Assembly (NCBI GenBank): GCA_024336345.1
Contig: JANFOG010000011.1
Location: forward strand, 1,403,438 to 1,467,437
Source: Mariannaea sp. PMI_226
Taxonomy: Eukaryota > Ascomycota > Sordariomycetes > Hypocreales > Nectriaceae
Length of the DNA: 64,000 nt
Direction of reading: 5' to 3'
Shown here in pieces: positions 10,215 to 22,148 of the stretch (its first letter is position 1; each line of letters opens with the position of its first letter). The notes below the pieces were generated by a model. It did no database searches. It saw only the letters and a program-made list of their open reading frames with translations, and was not told where the DNA came from. The position numbers were made by a program, and so were the translations under genes.

Positions 10215-10918
10215 CTATGTATTGACCCAGGCCTGATTTCTATCCTCAATCTCCTTCACAGTCTCAGGCTCGTCGATCCCCGGGAGATCATCTCTGACCG
10301 ATCCTCCTAGAGTCCCAATATGCCACACTACCGCCTTGTAACTCCTCCGAGCAGCCTCAAGTCCGGAGAAGTCTAGACTGAGGGGTTTGTTTAGTGGCTG
10401 AGGAAGAGAAGGTGTGAGAGTCTCAAACATGTAGAGACATTCTAAACTCAACATCTTCCACAAGTGTCCTTCTGGGGTGTTGATCTTTTCCAGCTGCGTA
10501 AAGAGCCGTACGAAATTTGTCATAACCATGTCCACACCTTGGTATGGATATCGCGCAAAGATTCGGCCAGTCGATTCAGCTAGAGCCTTTGTCCCGCTCG
10601 ATCCGAATTGGATGGTGACAGGTGTAATATCATGCATTATTGCAACAGCATCACTAGATAACTTGCGAGACCCAGCGATGAAGCCGTCAATGCCACCTTT
10701 GTGCCTGTTATGATGCGATGATTAGCAGATGAAACAATCTAAATGGTTTTGCGGAAAGTGTGGACAGTAACTCGCCATGAAATATTCACAAATGTTTTGC
10801 TATCGTCGGGATGATAACATGCGCGCATGTCATCCCATTTTTTACTGTCGCGAAAATGTCTCTCAGATCGCAGCAGATAGGTGATGTCTGCTCGTTCCAG
10901 AGAAGTATTAAAGGACAT
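10215..10918 (-). CDS. SnoaL-like / NTF2-fold protein
   Basis: Two exons read on the minus strand: 10918-10776 and 10704-10215; 210 aa. The N-terminus (ERADITYLLRSERHFRDSKKWDDMRACYHPDD) is the standard opening of SnoaL_4-type proteins. The expected ISWHKGG sequence forms only if the 71-bp intron uses a GC donor (GCGAGT) with acceptor ATAACAG. The fold covers polyketide cyclases, dehydratases and aromatic dioxygenase small subunits. It is transcribed away from the P450 across a shared 673-bp promoter, so the two are probably co-regulated. The reaction is not predictable. Confidence 0.85.
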
Positions 10919-11184
10919 GATGCTAATTCGATGTGTGGTCAGTATCGACTGAAATTGGGGCGGGGTTTATCGGCAGTTTAGCTTTCAGAGAGAGGTGCTG
11001 GATACCTGTTTGAAATCACTTTGAGCTCGGCTATATGCTTTTCAGAAACGTCATTTTATCCCCATGGTAAGTCGCAGCTGCGCGGCTTTAACCCCACACT
11101 ACCCCTCACGCCATTGCACACCTACATACCATGTGAGACTCAAGAAAGAGTCCTACATTGCAATAGTTTGCGTAAGAGGCCTTG

Positions 11185-11258
<74 letters not shown>

Positions 11259-11591
11259 CCCCCCACTGCTGCCGTACGTACCCAGTCCAGTCACGTCTCT
11301 CATCATTTGTAGATGCTCCATCTAATCCTATCTTTCACATCATACTCACTCCTACTACCCAGAGCTCGACTTGCCGATTTATCACCGAAACTTCTCTACG
11401 TCTTCTCGGTGACAACATTGTTATGTCCGGGACCAGTCGCGTTTATCCCCACCATAGGAACTGCTGCAAAATAAAATCAAGATGCATTCACGTTGAAGAG
11501 TAGAGCAAAAGGCTAAGGACTATCTCTATTACCTAAACCGCTGTTTAAATCACTGATCCAAGCTTGCAAACAACCTTGAACGAACGTAACC
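10919..11591. other. Bidirectional promoter between SnoaL-like gene and P450
   Basis: 673 bp with an (AAC)25 microsatellite in the middle (11185-11259). No gene supported; the glutamine-rich ORF through the repeat is an artefact. Confidence 0.6.
11185..11259. repeat. (AAC)25 microsatellite
   Basis: Twenty-five perfect AAC units, followed by a CCCCCC run, inside the divergent promoter. Likely length-polymorphic. Confidence 0.98.
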
Positions 11592-13433
11592 ATGCTCGCA
11601 ACTATTGTCCCAGAAGACTTAGAAATTGTTGACCTCCTCGGAGGGCTGATCGGAGGGGTAAATATGTTTCCCATTTCGATATGACGTGCTCCATTTTCTG
11701 ACGAAATGAGTATCTAGATGTTGGTACTTCTCTCACTTTACGTGGTCTATGTCCTTTACCTCCATCCACTTGCCAAGTTTCCCGGGCCTTTGAGATCTGC
11801 TGTTTCACCGGTAAGGCTACAAGCGCCAAGCAACATATTGCACCATCGGCTGATCAATGAAAGGACTGGATGATGAAACGCTGGTCTAATGGCCATTTCG
11901 TCTTTACGATTAAAGAGCTGCATGATAAGTACGGTCCAGTGGTAAGGATTGCTGCCAACCAACTGTCCTTTTCAAGCGCAACCAGTTGGAAAGACATTTA
12001 TGGCCACACCCCTGGTCGCAAAGCGTTTCTTAAGGGAACCTTTTACGAACCAATGCCAGGCGAGGTACGAAATCTCCTAAGCGAATCAGACCCTGCCATT
12101 CATTCATCGATGCGACGCAATCTAAGCCATGGATTCTCGGCCACTGCTTTGAAATCGCAAGAAGACCTCATTCAGAAGTTCATTGACCTTTTTATTTCTC
12201 GAATTAATGGGAAGCAATCTCTTGATGAAAAACTGAAAACTGTAGATGCAGTCAAGTGGTTTAACTTTCTTACCTTTGACATAATTGGAGAGCTAGCTTT
12301 TGGCGATACCTTTGGCAGTCTCAGAGAAGGTACTAAGTCCGCATAATCCATACACTCCAAGATCTAGTTATTGACGCTACTAAGGAACCCCTCATTTTTG
12401 GATTGAGACTGTTTTCAGTGGGGTGAAAGCCATAACCTTCATTCGTTCCTTTGAATACTTCCCTCTCCTCCGTTCCCTCTTCCGAAATTTTTACAAATAC
12501 CAGATTCTGCCGTCTCGTTTGAGCGAGCCTAGACGAAAGATGGTTCAATATGCAACCAATAAGATTCAGAAGTATAATTCCACGTCTATCTAAGAGGGCA
12601 TAGAGTTACTAAATGCTCGAATAGGCGTTTAAATACGGAGCCCGAGCGAATCGACTTCTTAACTAAGATGATTGCGAATCGAGAGAAGGACGGCACATCC
12701 TTTCGGCAACTCCAGTCGCAAGCAGACATGATGGTTGTTGCTGGAAGTGAAACAACAGCGACGGCACTTTCAGGAATCACATATTACCTTTGCCACAATA
12801 AAAATGTTTATGATAAGGTCGCTGAGGAAGTTCGCTCAAGTTTCAGCCGATATGAAGATATAACTGCACAGGCAACTGAATCGCTGCCTTATCTCAAAGC
12901 TGTGATTGAGGAGGGTTTGCGCCTGTACCCTCCCGTTCCAATCGGGTTACCACGTGTCAGCCCGGGTGAGATTGTGGACGGTTATTTCATCCCAAAAGGC
13001 ACAATTGTTAGTGTTAGCAGTTGGGCATCAACACATAGCGAGCAGAATTTCCATCATCCTTTTGAATTTATACCAGAAAGATGGCTTGGCAAGGATAAGG
13101 AATCTGGAAATCTCCTGTCCGCAAGCCAGCCGTTTTCTATAGGCAGCCGAGGCTGCCTTGGACGAAAGTAGGTTTCTGAGATATCTCCCACCTGAACGTC
13201 TTGTTTGAAGACACTAACCCGTGACTTTCTTCAGCCTCGCCTATATGGAAATGCGCATCATTCTATCCAAGATGTTCTGGACTTATGACTTTGAGGCTGT
13301 GGATAAATCACTTGATTGGGTTGCATCGAATCGATCCTTTGTCTTCTGGGAAAAACCTGAATTACATGTCATTTTTCATCCTCGCTCACAGGATATAGAA
13401 AATGCAACTAATTCTAGTCAAAGTTTTCACTAA
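11592..13433 (+). CDS. Cytochrome P450 (CYP65-like, isotrichodermin C-15 hydroxylase type)
   Basis: Six exons: 11592-11657, 11718-11810, 11864-12329, 12385-12571, 12625-13167, 13235-13433; 517 aa and fully in frame. An N-terminal membrane anchor (LVLLSLYVVYVLYL) precedes the proline hinge FPGP. The I-helix oxygen-binding motif AGSETT is at 310-315, ExxR is E367 to R370, and the heme loop FSIGSRGCLG is at 441-450 with Cys448 as thiolate ligand. The region KYGPVVRIAANQLSF and the early helices resemble the fungal CYP65 group. It should act in the ER membrane as a monooxygenase with cytochrome P450 reductase. Its location beside hydrolases and a SnoaL-like gene suggests substrate hydroxylation in the cluster pathway; the substrate is unknown. 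Confidence 0.93.
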
Positions 13434-13840
13434 GTTAGCCAGATAGAATATCTGATGGAAATTCTAGAATCGATCAGGGTATTTCTTTGTGGCTGTCCAC
13501 ACTTGGCGGAGCTGATTAATCTCTGAAACCAAGTATATGCGCAAATGTTGAGTAGATCTTCAGTGTTAATCAGGAAAATATCATGAGTGGGAAACGTCTT
13601 CGCGTGTCCCACAAACTAGCGGTTAACATCTACTTCCTTTATCGAGGTGATAAAATCGCAGTAATTGCAACATTGCTAGGCTCGACGGTGCGCCCACGAA
13701 CCGTTAACTTTGTAATGTTGCCGCATTCTTTGGAAACTACCAGACGTAATGTTCATATTGCGAGCGTTTTCCGACATATTGTATAGAAGTTATTCTCTAG
13801 ACTTCCCCTATACTGCCAATAACTATATCATCAAGCTGCG
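13434..13840. other. Convergent intergenic region
   Basis: 407 bp between the 3' ends of the P450 and the amidohydrolase. Nothing coding or repetitive seen. Confidence 0.6.
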
Positions 13841-14935
13841 TTAGCGTCGTAGCTCAACGCCACGACACCAAACACGTCTAATCGAGCGAGTGGCACAGAT
13901 ATCTTGAATGGGATCTTTCGCGAGAAGTACCAGGTCAGCCCTGCGCCCAGGTTCGATCGCACCGCGATCCGTCATTTTAAAATACTTAGCAGGTTCGACA
14001 GTAGCCGCACGAAGTGCTTCCACATTAGACAGGCCTGCATCGACAAGGAGCTCTAGCTCGCTGTGAATTCCCTCACCGTGGGGGACTGGCGATTCAGGAC
14101 CGCTATTCGCGTCTGTGCCCGCGAAGATGGCTACACCGGCAGAATGCAGTGCTGAAACCGAATCACGCGCATTAGCATAGGAATAGTCCCGGCCATGGTT
14201 CTGGCCAGCTCTGGCTAGGCCCTGCATCATGCGTAGGGTTGGTATCATGACACGGGCGTCAACTGCAAACTTGGCGACAGCAGCGTGAGCAAGGGGGGCA
14301 TCTAATGGTGCATGAGTCAGAAGGTCGATGCCTGCCTCTTGTGCCATGGCATAAGTGGCCGATGTCGTGGCATGGGCGACAATGTACCTCCCATGTTTGT
14401 GAGCAGCTTTGGTGAGAGCACTGAGAAGCTCGTGGCTCGGCCCGGGTATATCCGCAATCACTTTGATATAACTTGAGTCGTCTGCTATGCGATCAGCGAC
14501 AAAACCAACAGCGGCTTGCTCGGTATTCGCCAGAAGTGCTTCCTCAGGCAGTCCAGGAATTCGACTATGTCCAGATCCAGGTGTAGTGGCCGGTATCCCA
14601 GCAGTCCAAACCTCGGTGAGATGATGATCGAGCGCGTGCTGGCGTATCTCTTGGCGCAAATCTTGGGGCCAGGAGCCCATGTCAAGAGCCGTTGTAACCC
14701 CCCAATGGGCGAACTGTTTGAGGTTCTCTGGACGTCGGCAGTGAACATGGCAATCAATCAAGCCCGGAAGTAAAATCCCGCCTTGACAATCAATAACAGT
14801 AGCGCCCATAGGGTCCGTTCCGATTATGTCTCCGTCGATAATGACCCTATCAGTGCTGGAGATGCGGTTTCCGTCGAATACACGCACGTTTATAAGCTCA
14901 AATTTTGATTTGTCCACCATAATTGCTGGTATCAA
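13841..14935 (-). CDS. Amidohydrolase, imidazolonepropionase/Xaa-Pro dipeptidase-like
   Basis: Intronless, 364 aa from Met at 14935 (a second Met six codons later, at 14917, is also possible). The sequence shows an N-terminal beta-sandwich strand pair, then GLIDCHVHC with the HxH metal motif, a candidate carboxylated Lys in SYIKVIAD, His ligands in IVAHATT and DLLTHAP, and the Asp ligand in AGTDAN. The C-terminus returns to the small domain with GAIEPGRRADLVLL. This is the metal-dependent hydrolase group that opens cyclic amides or cleaves amide bonds in the cytosol. It could open a lactam or release an amine in the cluster pathway. Its promoter faces the repeat-bearing 15.0-16.4 kb spacer. 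Confidence 0.9.
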   Translation of the reverse strand: MIPAIMVDKSKFELINVRVFDGNRISSTDRVIIDGDIIGTDPMGATVIDCQGGILLPGLIDCHVHCRRPENLKQFAHWGVTTALDMGSWPQDLRQEIRQHALDHHLTEVWTAGIPATTPGSGHSRIPGLPEEALLANTEQAAVGFVADRIADDSSYIKVIADIPGPSHELLSALTKAAHKHGRYIVAHATTSATYAMAQEAGIDLLTHAPLDAPLAHAAVAKFAVDARVMIPTLRMMQGLARAGQNHGRDYSYANARDSVSALHSAGVAIFAGTDANSGPESPVPHGEGIHSELELLVDAGLSNVEALRAATVEPAKYFKMTDRGAIEPGRRADLVLLAKDPIQDICATRSIRRVWCRGVELRR

Positions 14936-15552
14936 ACAACTATTTTTTTCTACAGATTAAGGTGGAGATGAGGTGGTGACTGGACGGTGGACTGTAACCC
15001 ATTTCTACAAGAGCTGAATCGGAGTGAGTGGGATAAACAACAGTGTTATAGTTTGGTGGGTAAATTGGCACGTCCACAGACGTCTCGAGACTGAATGCGC
15101 ATGTCAGCCAGATCCACGGGTGACGTCGGGATATTCCCCATTCCATATGCATGTGGAGAAGTACAAGTGCTCATTGAAGATTACTGTGCCATGAGATCAA
15201 TGCCGACCAAGGCGATTTGCTTTTGTATGAGACTTCCGATTCCGGCTTGAATTGGCCTCACAAACGCTTGGCCCTGGTAGGTTGCTGGTTATCATTTCGA
15301 TGCTCACGCACGACGGATAACCGTAAAGGCCAGCCCGACCGTTATGGCTGTGGACTACGGGCACGATTTCACCGGCTGGTATGGCAGAATTGGTATTCAG
15401 AAGGTGAGGTAGATCCCACGAGATGCTAGTTTGCATGTGTTGTGTGTGCACTCATCATCGTCTTGAGCGCGCCCACATATAATCCCAACAGGTGCAAGAT
15501 TGGTGTTAGGCTATGAAAGCGAGTCTTTAGGGTAGCCAGAAACTTGTGTAAG

Positions 15553-15660
15553 CAGACCAGCAAGCCGGCTCTATAGTCGGCCCGAGGAAATAGGGGTTAT
15601 TTCCGTAGGAACATTCCAAGCTAGCGAGCAAGAAAAGACACCTTTACATTGGGAAAAATT
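15553..15660 (-). repeat. Dispersed inverted repeat, copy A
   Basis: Its reverse complement matches 34945-35049 with roughly ten mismatches or small indels. The best-conserved part contains CCCCTATTTCCTCGGGCCGA and GAGCCGGCTTGCTGGT. Probably pieces of the same transposable element (LTR or MITE). Confidence 0.75.
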
Positions 15661-15806
15661 CGCGGTCTACAACTTGTGTATGCAGTGGTATCACGGGCGC
15701 CTGACGTATAGAGATACAGTGATAGTATTGATAGAGAATATTGGAGTATCCATATAGCTTATTTACTAATTGTTATTCCCAAGCGTTCCCTTATTAGTCT
15801 CCTTTC

Positions 15807-15869
15807 TGTTGAACGGGCAACGGGCTTTTCCTCTAGGGTGGGCTCCACCCGACACTTGTGCGTTCAACA
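15807..15869. repeat. 63-bp element with 9-bp inverted ends
   Basis: TGTTGAACG at 15807-15815 and CGTTCAACA at 15861-15869 are exact complements. TG..CA ends resemble LTR termini, but the element is too short to classify. Confidence 0.35.
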
Positions 15870-16448
15870 ACTTGAACCTCGTCATCTTTTCAAGCCGAAA
15901 TCTTTTTTGTATCTAACCACCTTCCATCGGTGGAAAAAATGAGTGTGGCCTCCATGAAATTCAACCCGGTCTTTCAAACAACTAAGGAAAACCTGTTTTC
16001 GCGGTAACTTGACTGTGCATGATAGATCTGAGTTATATGAATCCGTCGTCGGAGAGCGCATCAAATAGGGGCTACAACCCACTCCTTAATATACGGTTAG
16101 AGGGAGGGAGTAGACCATAATGAATCTATGGCATTCCCTAGCGCACTCCTATCATCAGAATCCTATTTATCATATTACGTATCGCACATTAATTAATGCC
16201 ATGGTTTGTTACATTAGTGACTATTAAATCAATGCAACATCGTGATTTTACTTGGATAGCTCTAAAACTTGTATGCATGTACCAATCCGAACAAGAGAAT
16301 CATCGCTTGACAGACAGTTCATCATGACATACTCACGGTAATAGCTAGAACATGAGCTAATAGTATTTCCATAGCATTTAGACTTCTCTTTTGCGTAAAA
16401 TTCCTATACTCTTTTTTACGCAACTATCTCAACAAGGGTCATCAAATT

Positions 16449-18476
16449 TCAGTCTAATTTGATTAGCCCAGACTTTAACCTCAATCTTGGACCGTAGTAA
16501 TGCAGCACCACCATTATCGCGGTTGAGAAAACTACTAAACCAGCCTGCGTACCAAAGGATGCTGCATATCCGACCTTGGCACCCCATTTCTATAGTGAAA
16601 AGTTAGATTAGATTGGTTACTGAATATTCCCGTCCGTCTGGAAGGGGAATCTCTCCGTGTATGTGCGCGATTGTAACACTTAGATTGTATCTTACCATTT
16701 GGTTATAACTTGAAGCAAATCCTCCAATTAACCTTAAAAGATTGAGGATAGAAGCGATCTCAGCAGCTGCGTACGGGTAGGTGTCAATAAGGTAGGTGTT
16801 AGTGCCGACGGCTTCGAGAATTGCGCCGACATTATATATGGCCCAGCCAGATGCCACAGCTATACAACTCAGTTTAGTTCATTTGTACGGTAAGCAGCGT
16901 GTAGTAAGGGCTTTGTAACGAAAAGGGCACTGGAAGAGGGGGTTGTTGCCAAGCTGACACGAAAAGTTCGACCAGGAGACAAGAGCATCGCTGAAGACCA
17001 TCTGACTTGAATTGAAAGGGCCGTACCAATTTCTGAGAGGTGTTCCTCCAATGCTTGACCAACAAGTATTAGACCTCCAGTTGTGAAAAATGTTGACAGA
17101 TAGATAGGGAATATTCGAGCTTCAGGCTTGAATATTCCCTGATTTTTTCTTATAAAACCCTTGGTTGAGAAATCGATGAACCAATGCCCAAAGACCTCCC
17201 CAACAATAAGGCCGACGAGGGGTGCAAAGTAGAAGTAAGACAGGGGATTACCACTAAGCCCATATCCGCCAGATTGCTCTGGAGTTGAAAGGAGAATTAT
17301 GATGCATTGTGCGATACCAAAAATCCACGACAATGCTAGCAACCTGCGTTTCTGTTAGCAAACAGTCAGAGGTGCTTAGGAGACTTGGATCATACGATGA
17401 AAATCCGACTGGAAGAACAAGGGGCAGTGATGTAACTGCTAATAATCTCCGATAACTGTGGCGCACAGATCTGAAGTACGATCTATGGTGTCGGATTTGC
17501 CATATTCCAAGAAGGCGTTGAAGTCGAGTCCCTCTTTCTGGCTGATCTTGTAGGGCAATGTCCCGGCGATACCACGTCTCGTCGTAGAAAAGCCCAATTA
17601 GGACGACATTTAGCATGTTCATAGCGAAGCATAACCATAACGTATAATGCCAATCGTGAAGTCGGTTGTTAATGAAATTCCCAAACATTGGTCCAAGATA
17701 TGGAGAAGCCATCCACATGGAAGTCCAGATACCGATCTTTCTCGCTTTTTCGTGGTGGAAGAACATGTCTTGAATCAAAGCAAGACTAGACATAAGTCCA
17801 GTAGCCAGAAAGAATGCTGTCAGTAATTTCAGAGCGTAATAGGCTCTGAAGGATGGGGCGAGAACACAACCAAGGGAGAGAAATGCAGACACCACAGTGG
17901 CCCAAAAACAAGTTGGTGCTCTTCCCCAGGAATACAAGAAGGGCATCAATACGAGACCACCAATTCCACTTTTAATGTTAGATGGAAAACTGCATGGCAA
18001 AGATAGAGACTTACAGCATTGGACTAGAAATATTGTTGATAACGTTTATTTCCTCAGGCGATTTGTCCCAATCGGCCCCCTGGAGGAAAACAAGGGTGAG
18101 AGCAGCAGTAAGCTGAAAGTCCATGGTAAACGAGCATATTGATGCCGTAAGAAGAATGCTATTCTTTTTCCACGACGGCCAGTTGAGCGGATCACCAGGA
18201 TCGTCTGAAGGTTGGGGGACTAGAACAGTCTACATTATTACGATTGTTAGCGGATTGCCACGTCCTGGAAAGGAAAGGAAAGAAAAGTTTCCTACTCACA
18301 TGCCCATCACTAGCCAGCTTTAGATCTCCTGCCAATGCCTTTCCACCGCCCTCGGGATCGATATCTAGGATAATCGCTTCAGGGTCAAGCGTACCCACAT
18401 GTGAAGTATTGGCTTTGAGCGACCTAATATCCTCCAGGTGATGGGCGGTCACTTTGCCGGCATCGTCAACTGTCAT
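16449..18476 (-). CDS. MFS transporter, DHA1 drug/polyamine exporter type
   Basis: Six exons on the minus strand: 18476-18300, 18229-18015, 17968-17396, 17343-17027, 16859-16696, 16589-16449; 528 aa. The cytosolic N-terminus leads to DPGDPLNWPSWKKN, the hallmark of the fungal TPO1/DHA1 group before TM1. Paired membrane helices follow, with loops GRAPTCF and HEKARKIG and a long central loop (about 250-310). TM helices after VASGWAIYNVG and KWGAKVGYAASFG close the protein. Intron 4 is long (167 bp) and intron 5 is 106 bp. A plasma-membrane proton antiporter is likely. It shares a 705-bp divergent promoter with the dienelactone hydrolase, so export or import of a pathway compound is plausible. 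Confidence 0.9.
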
Positions 18477-19181
18477 TTTGGCGTTGTTTATGGTTTTGAG
18501 TCAAGTTAGGCACTTGGTAGTTGTGATTTAGAAAATTCCATTTCATGTACACTATTTTTATATTTGGCTTCTGGACGTGAACAAAAACCCTAGCAAGTCG
18601 TGGAGTCGTTGGGGAACGTTTGTGGGGAAGATGTGGGGGATGGGGTCAAGGCCGGGGAAAGCGAGATTCCCCGTGGGGTCTATCCCGGAAGCTATTCCCA
18701 ATGCTTTGAGTTGTTCCGAAAATGATGTGAGGTGAGTTGAACCCATTTGAGTGGGGATGTATCCGGAGCCAGCACTCAGCGGGGTTCGGGGTTTGTCAAG
18801 TGGCCGAAACCTGACAGTGAAGTACTTAAACACTGGCGAAAAGTCAATTGCTCCTCTAATTCAATAGTTTGGTAGTCTTTATTACTACCGTATTGCAATA
18901 CTACACTACAAATAAACGAAGGTGAGTATAGTAGGCCTCCTGCCTCACTCCACTCAAGACGTGTATAGCTCACTGTGAGTTAGCGGTTCACACGCGGAGC
19001 TTTCGTTGGATTACCTGGACTTGTACCTCAAGGGTTAATTCTACTACCCTTTCTAATAGTACGGCACCCACCAAGTACCAGCCGTGGCCCCCCTACAAGA
19101 ATTGAAACGAGTCTGGCGTCTAACAATCTCATAGTTCCGTATCTAGACTAATTTTGTCTACAACCATTGTAAACCTCCAAT
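18477..19181. other. Bidirectional promoter between DHA1 transporter and dienelactone hydrolase
   Basis: Contains several C/G-rich runs (18600-18690), including GATTCCCCGTGGGG near 18665 with a CreA-type GTGGGG. GGTTCGGGG and GGCCGAAACC near 18783-18812 resemble the half-sites at 2593-2614. No gene seen. Confidence 0.5.
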
Positions 19182-20035
19182 ATGTCAGAGTGTTGCTTCA
19201 AAGGGTTCTTGTGGAAACGAGAACCAATCGGCGAGGAACGAACGATTGGTAACCTTCATACCTACATAACTGGTAGCAACAGCGATGTCGCTATCCTGTT
19301 GATTCACGACATGTTCGGGTGGACATTCCCAAACACGAGGATATTGGCAGATATGTATGCCAAGGAGGTCGATGCTACTGTTTATGTGCCCGACTTGTGA
19401 GTCCCATCCCCTCACTTTACCCGATCCCTCATATCTCGCCTGTTCGCCATCCTCCAAATCTCCTATCCATATATGCTTCCTTTGCTTATCAAGAATCCGC
19501 CTTCGTGAGATACAGCTTTGGTAATGAGGTCCTCTCGTCAGAGATTATACGAGACAGGTCACGCTGGAAAGAATTAGATCTCCCAGCCTTTGAAAAACGA
19601 AATTCAAAGGAAGTTCGGGAGCCTGAAATCTTTGAGTGTGCAAAGGCATTGCGTCTCCAGTACAAACGCGTGGGCGCAGCCGGATTTTGCTTTGGTGGTT
19701 GGGCTGTTTTCCGCCTGGGTGCGCATGAGAACTTGGTGGATTGCATATTGACAGCGCATCCAACTTGGCTTACAAAGGACGAAATAGAACATGTCAATGT
19801 TCCAACTCAGATCTTAGCACCGGAATCTGATCCGGTGTTTACACCCGAGTTGAAGGAATTTGCCAATCAAGTTATCCCACGCATAGGAGTACCTTATGAC
19901 TACCAATATTTTCCGAAGGTTCATCATGGCTTTGCGATAAGGGGTAACCCGGACAGTAAGGACGAGCTCAAAGCTATGCATCGGGCGAAAGATGCTGCAG
20001 TCTACTGGTTTCGTTTGTGGCTACACACAATTTGA
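19182..20035 (+). CDS. Dienelactone hydrolase family protein
   Basis: Exons 19182-19396 and 19516-20035 (119-bp intron), 244 aa, the normal DLH length. Splicing gives VPDFFGNEV, the family sequence. The catalytic triad is visible: nucleophile Cys130 in GFCFGG, Asp177 in PESDPVF and His209 in VHHGFAIRG. DLH enzymes open dienelactones from chlorocatechol or related aromatic breakdown; fungal relatives also hydrolyse other lactones. Cytosolic. The gene is divergent from a DHA1 transporter and closes the proposed catabolic cluster. Ring-cleavage dioxygenase genes are not in the window, so the lactone substrate would have to come from elsewhere. Confidence 0.92.
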
Positions 20036-22148
20036 ACATATGTGTTGAGTAGGACCTAGGGTTAAGAAAAATAAGATACACTTTCAATTGGAGAAATGTT
20101 TGACTCTATCACATTGCGATAAAGGAGCAGGCGCTGATATGTTGCCTGTGCAACAGTTAGGAGGCGGAGAATTATGTCAACGGTGATCTAACTAGTGCCT
20201 CGCAGGATCTAGGGTGGGCCTTATTAGCGGCACGAGGAGCGGGGAGGGCCTAAAGTAAGGAAGGATGGTTGCGGACAATGAACGACTTTGAGTTATCAAT
20301 TTATCTCTCTCGGGAAGTACAGGTAGTCCAAACACCATTTTGTGCTTGCTTCGACTCAAGCTGTCAGGTGATTATGAAATGGGTGCTCTCTTACTAGAAA
20401 GCAAAGTCCTACAATATCCGACGAAGCTTGTTTTAAATTAGGGTGCGTATTCTATGCCAGTCTAGCACTTAAACAGCGCAATGCAATTCTACGTAGATAT
20501 CGAAATCGACAGTTTCAGGTGCTCATATTTTCCGAAAATACGATGGTTACCTATATGAAGTAATTACGGCACGCCACTAATAGTTGTACCCTTGTGTATA
20601 ACCAGAAAACCAGACGCCTTTAGTCCCTTCAATACCAAAGCCCCAAGACGACTAGTTTTAATAAAAGATACAGATTTTGTGAATCTATTCTTTCTCTTTG
20701 CTGGGGTAACCCTTGCTTCAGATTCTTTAGGGGCATGGTTCTCAAATGTTGGTCGAGTTGGTATTTATATTTGAAGTATCGGTTTCAAGACGATCAAAGT
20801 TATGAAATTCTGTTTTCTATTTAAGACACTACCCGATTTAAATAACCATCTTACCATATATATATCTACTAACATCGGGATACCAAGCCTTCCCCACCAG
20901 TAAAGTTGAAAGGTTGGCGGCACATTATTCCACAAACACTGCACTATAGATCAGGACTTCTAGACTGGGCTCATCTCCACCCAAGCGCTCAAATGCAATC
21001 ACGCCCTTGAACTTGCTGCAATGTGCAGCTCCCTCCAAGCCAACATGAAAGGAAGCGGCATGACCCATCACCCCACCGAATCATTCGGCCGCATCTACAT
21101 AAGGTCATCTGATTCGGATTTGCTAACCTAGGTTTGAATTTGGCTAATTAGTAGATCGTAATACGTTTACGGAACAAGGACCGAGGCAATTCCTGCTAAG
21201 CTGCTATACAATAGGATTCAAGCTCGTGTCATAGCTTACGGCAACACGATAGCTCATAGCTACTCGCCCATGCAGAGTGGCTCTAAGATCAATTTACCCT
21301 TTTCCCATTCGGTTTCTACACCTCCCATCTCCATCGATATATGGGAGGCCATCATCCTGAAGTTAATTTGTAGTGGTATTTTTGCCTCAACCATATCGAC
21401 GGAGCATAGGAGCGTCACACCGTCTATCCTCCTCAGCGATGCAGAACTCAGTGACCGCGACCATTAGTCTCCCTAGCTCCAATTCCGACACAAAGGTTCA
21501 CCCTCACATCTAACCGCTAAGTTTTGGACCAGTCGTATCCATGTTGCTCGCAAAGAGCGTCTGTTCTTGTTTGAGACCCCTCATCGCACATTTCTGGAAT
21601 AGGTAGAGAAACTTAATCGAGTAAGACATGCCCTATAGAGACCCTATCAAGAGAGAGCCTAATATACAATTTTTACTTATAGAGGACATATATCGGGGAA
21701 CTATCTTTTTAGCTAGTAAAGAAGCTTTTCTGTACTTCTATCGTTAATCGATTCTGTTCAACAACAAACAATCTGCAAGAGATTCACTAAAAGTAATTAC
21801 TGGTTCAGTTTTGATTGGGCAATAGAATCCGGAATGAGCTCCGTGCCAAGATACCAGTAAGCCGACGAGGCTCCTCGTCTCTAGACAATCATCACCCAGA
21901 TGCCAGATGACTCTGATTGAATGACTTTGGTGAGAACTGATTCTCTAATTACGCTAGGTCCATAGGTATCATGCATTTACCTCGTACAGACTAGAATAAG
22001 TGTTGCCCACAGCCTTGTTAGATTGCAGCACGACATTTTTACAGAGGTAGTTGTTCTCGGAGGTATAATTCGCTTCTTATAGATATTTACCTAACTTGTA
22101 TAACAGATCGATGATAAAAAAAACTAAAAAGGCATTTGATTCGAGAAT
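20036..22148. other. 2.1-kb gene-poor region
   Basis: Moderately AT-rich, with scattered short ORFs but no recognisable motif, repeat or RNA gene. I see nothing supportable in it. Confidence 0.6.

Larger units (their letters stand above)
14936..16448. other. 1.5-kb spacer with transposon-like remnants
   Basis: No gene supported. It contains one arm of a long-distance inverted repeat (15553-15660) and a 63-bp element with TGTTGAACG/CGTTCAACA ends (15807-15869). The first ~300 bp should hold the amidohydrolase promoter. Confidence 0.55.

Noticed and set aside
11064..11312. Glutamine-rich 82-codon ORF
   Set aside because: Created by the (AAC)25 microsatellite; no domain, and it lies in a divergent promoter.
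103..20035. Classical secondary-metabolite biosynthetic cluster
   Set aside because: No polyketide synthase, peptide synthetase, terpene cyclase or prenyltransferase in the window.
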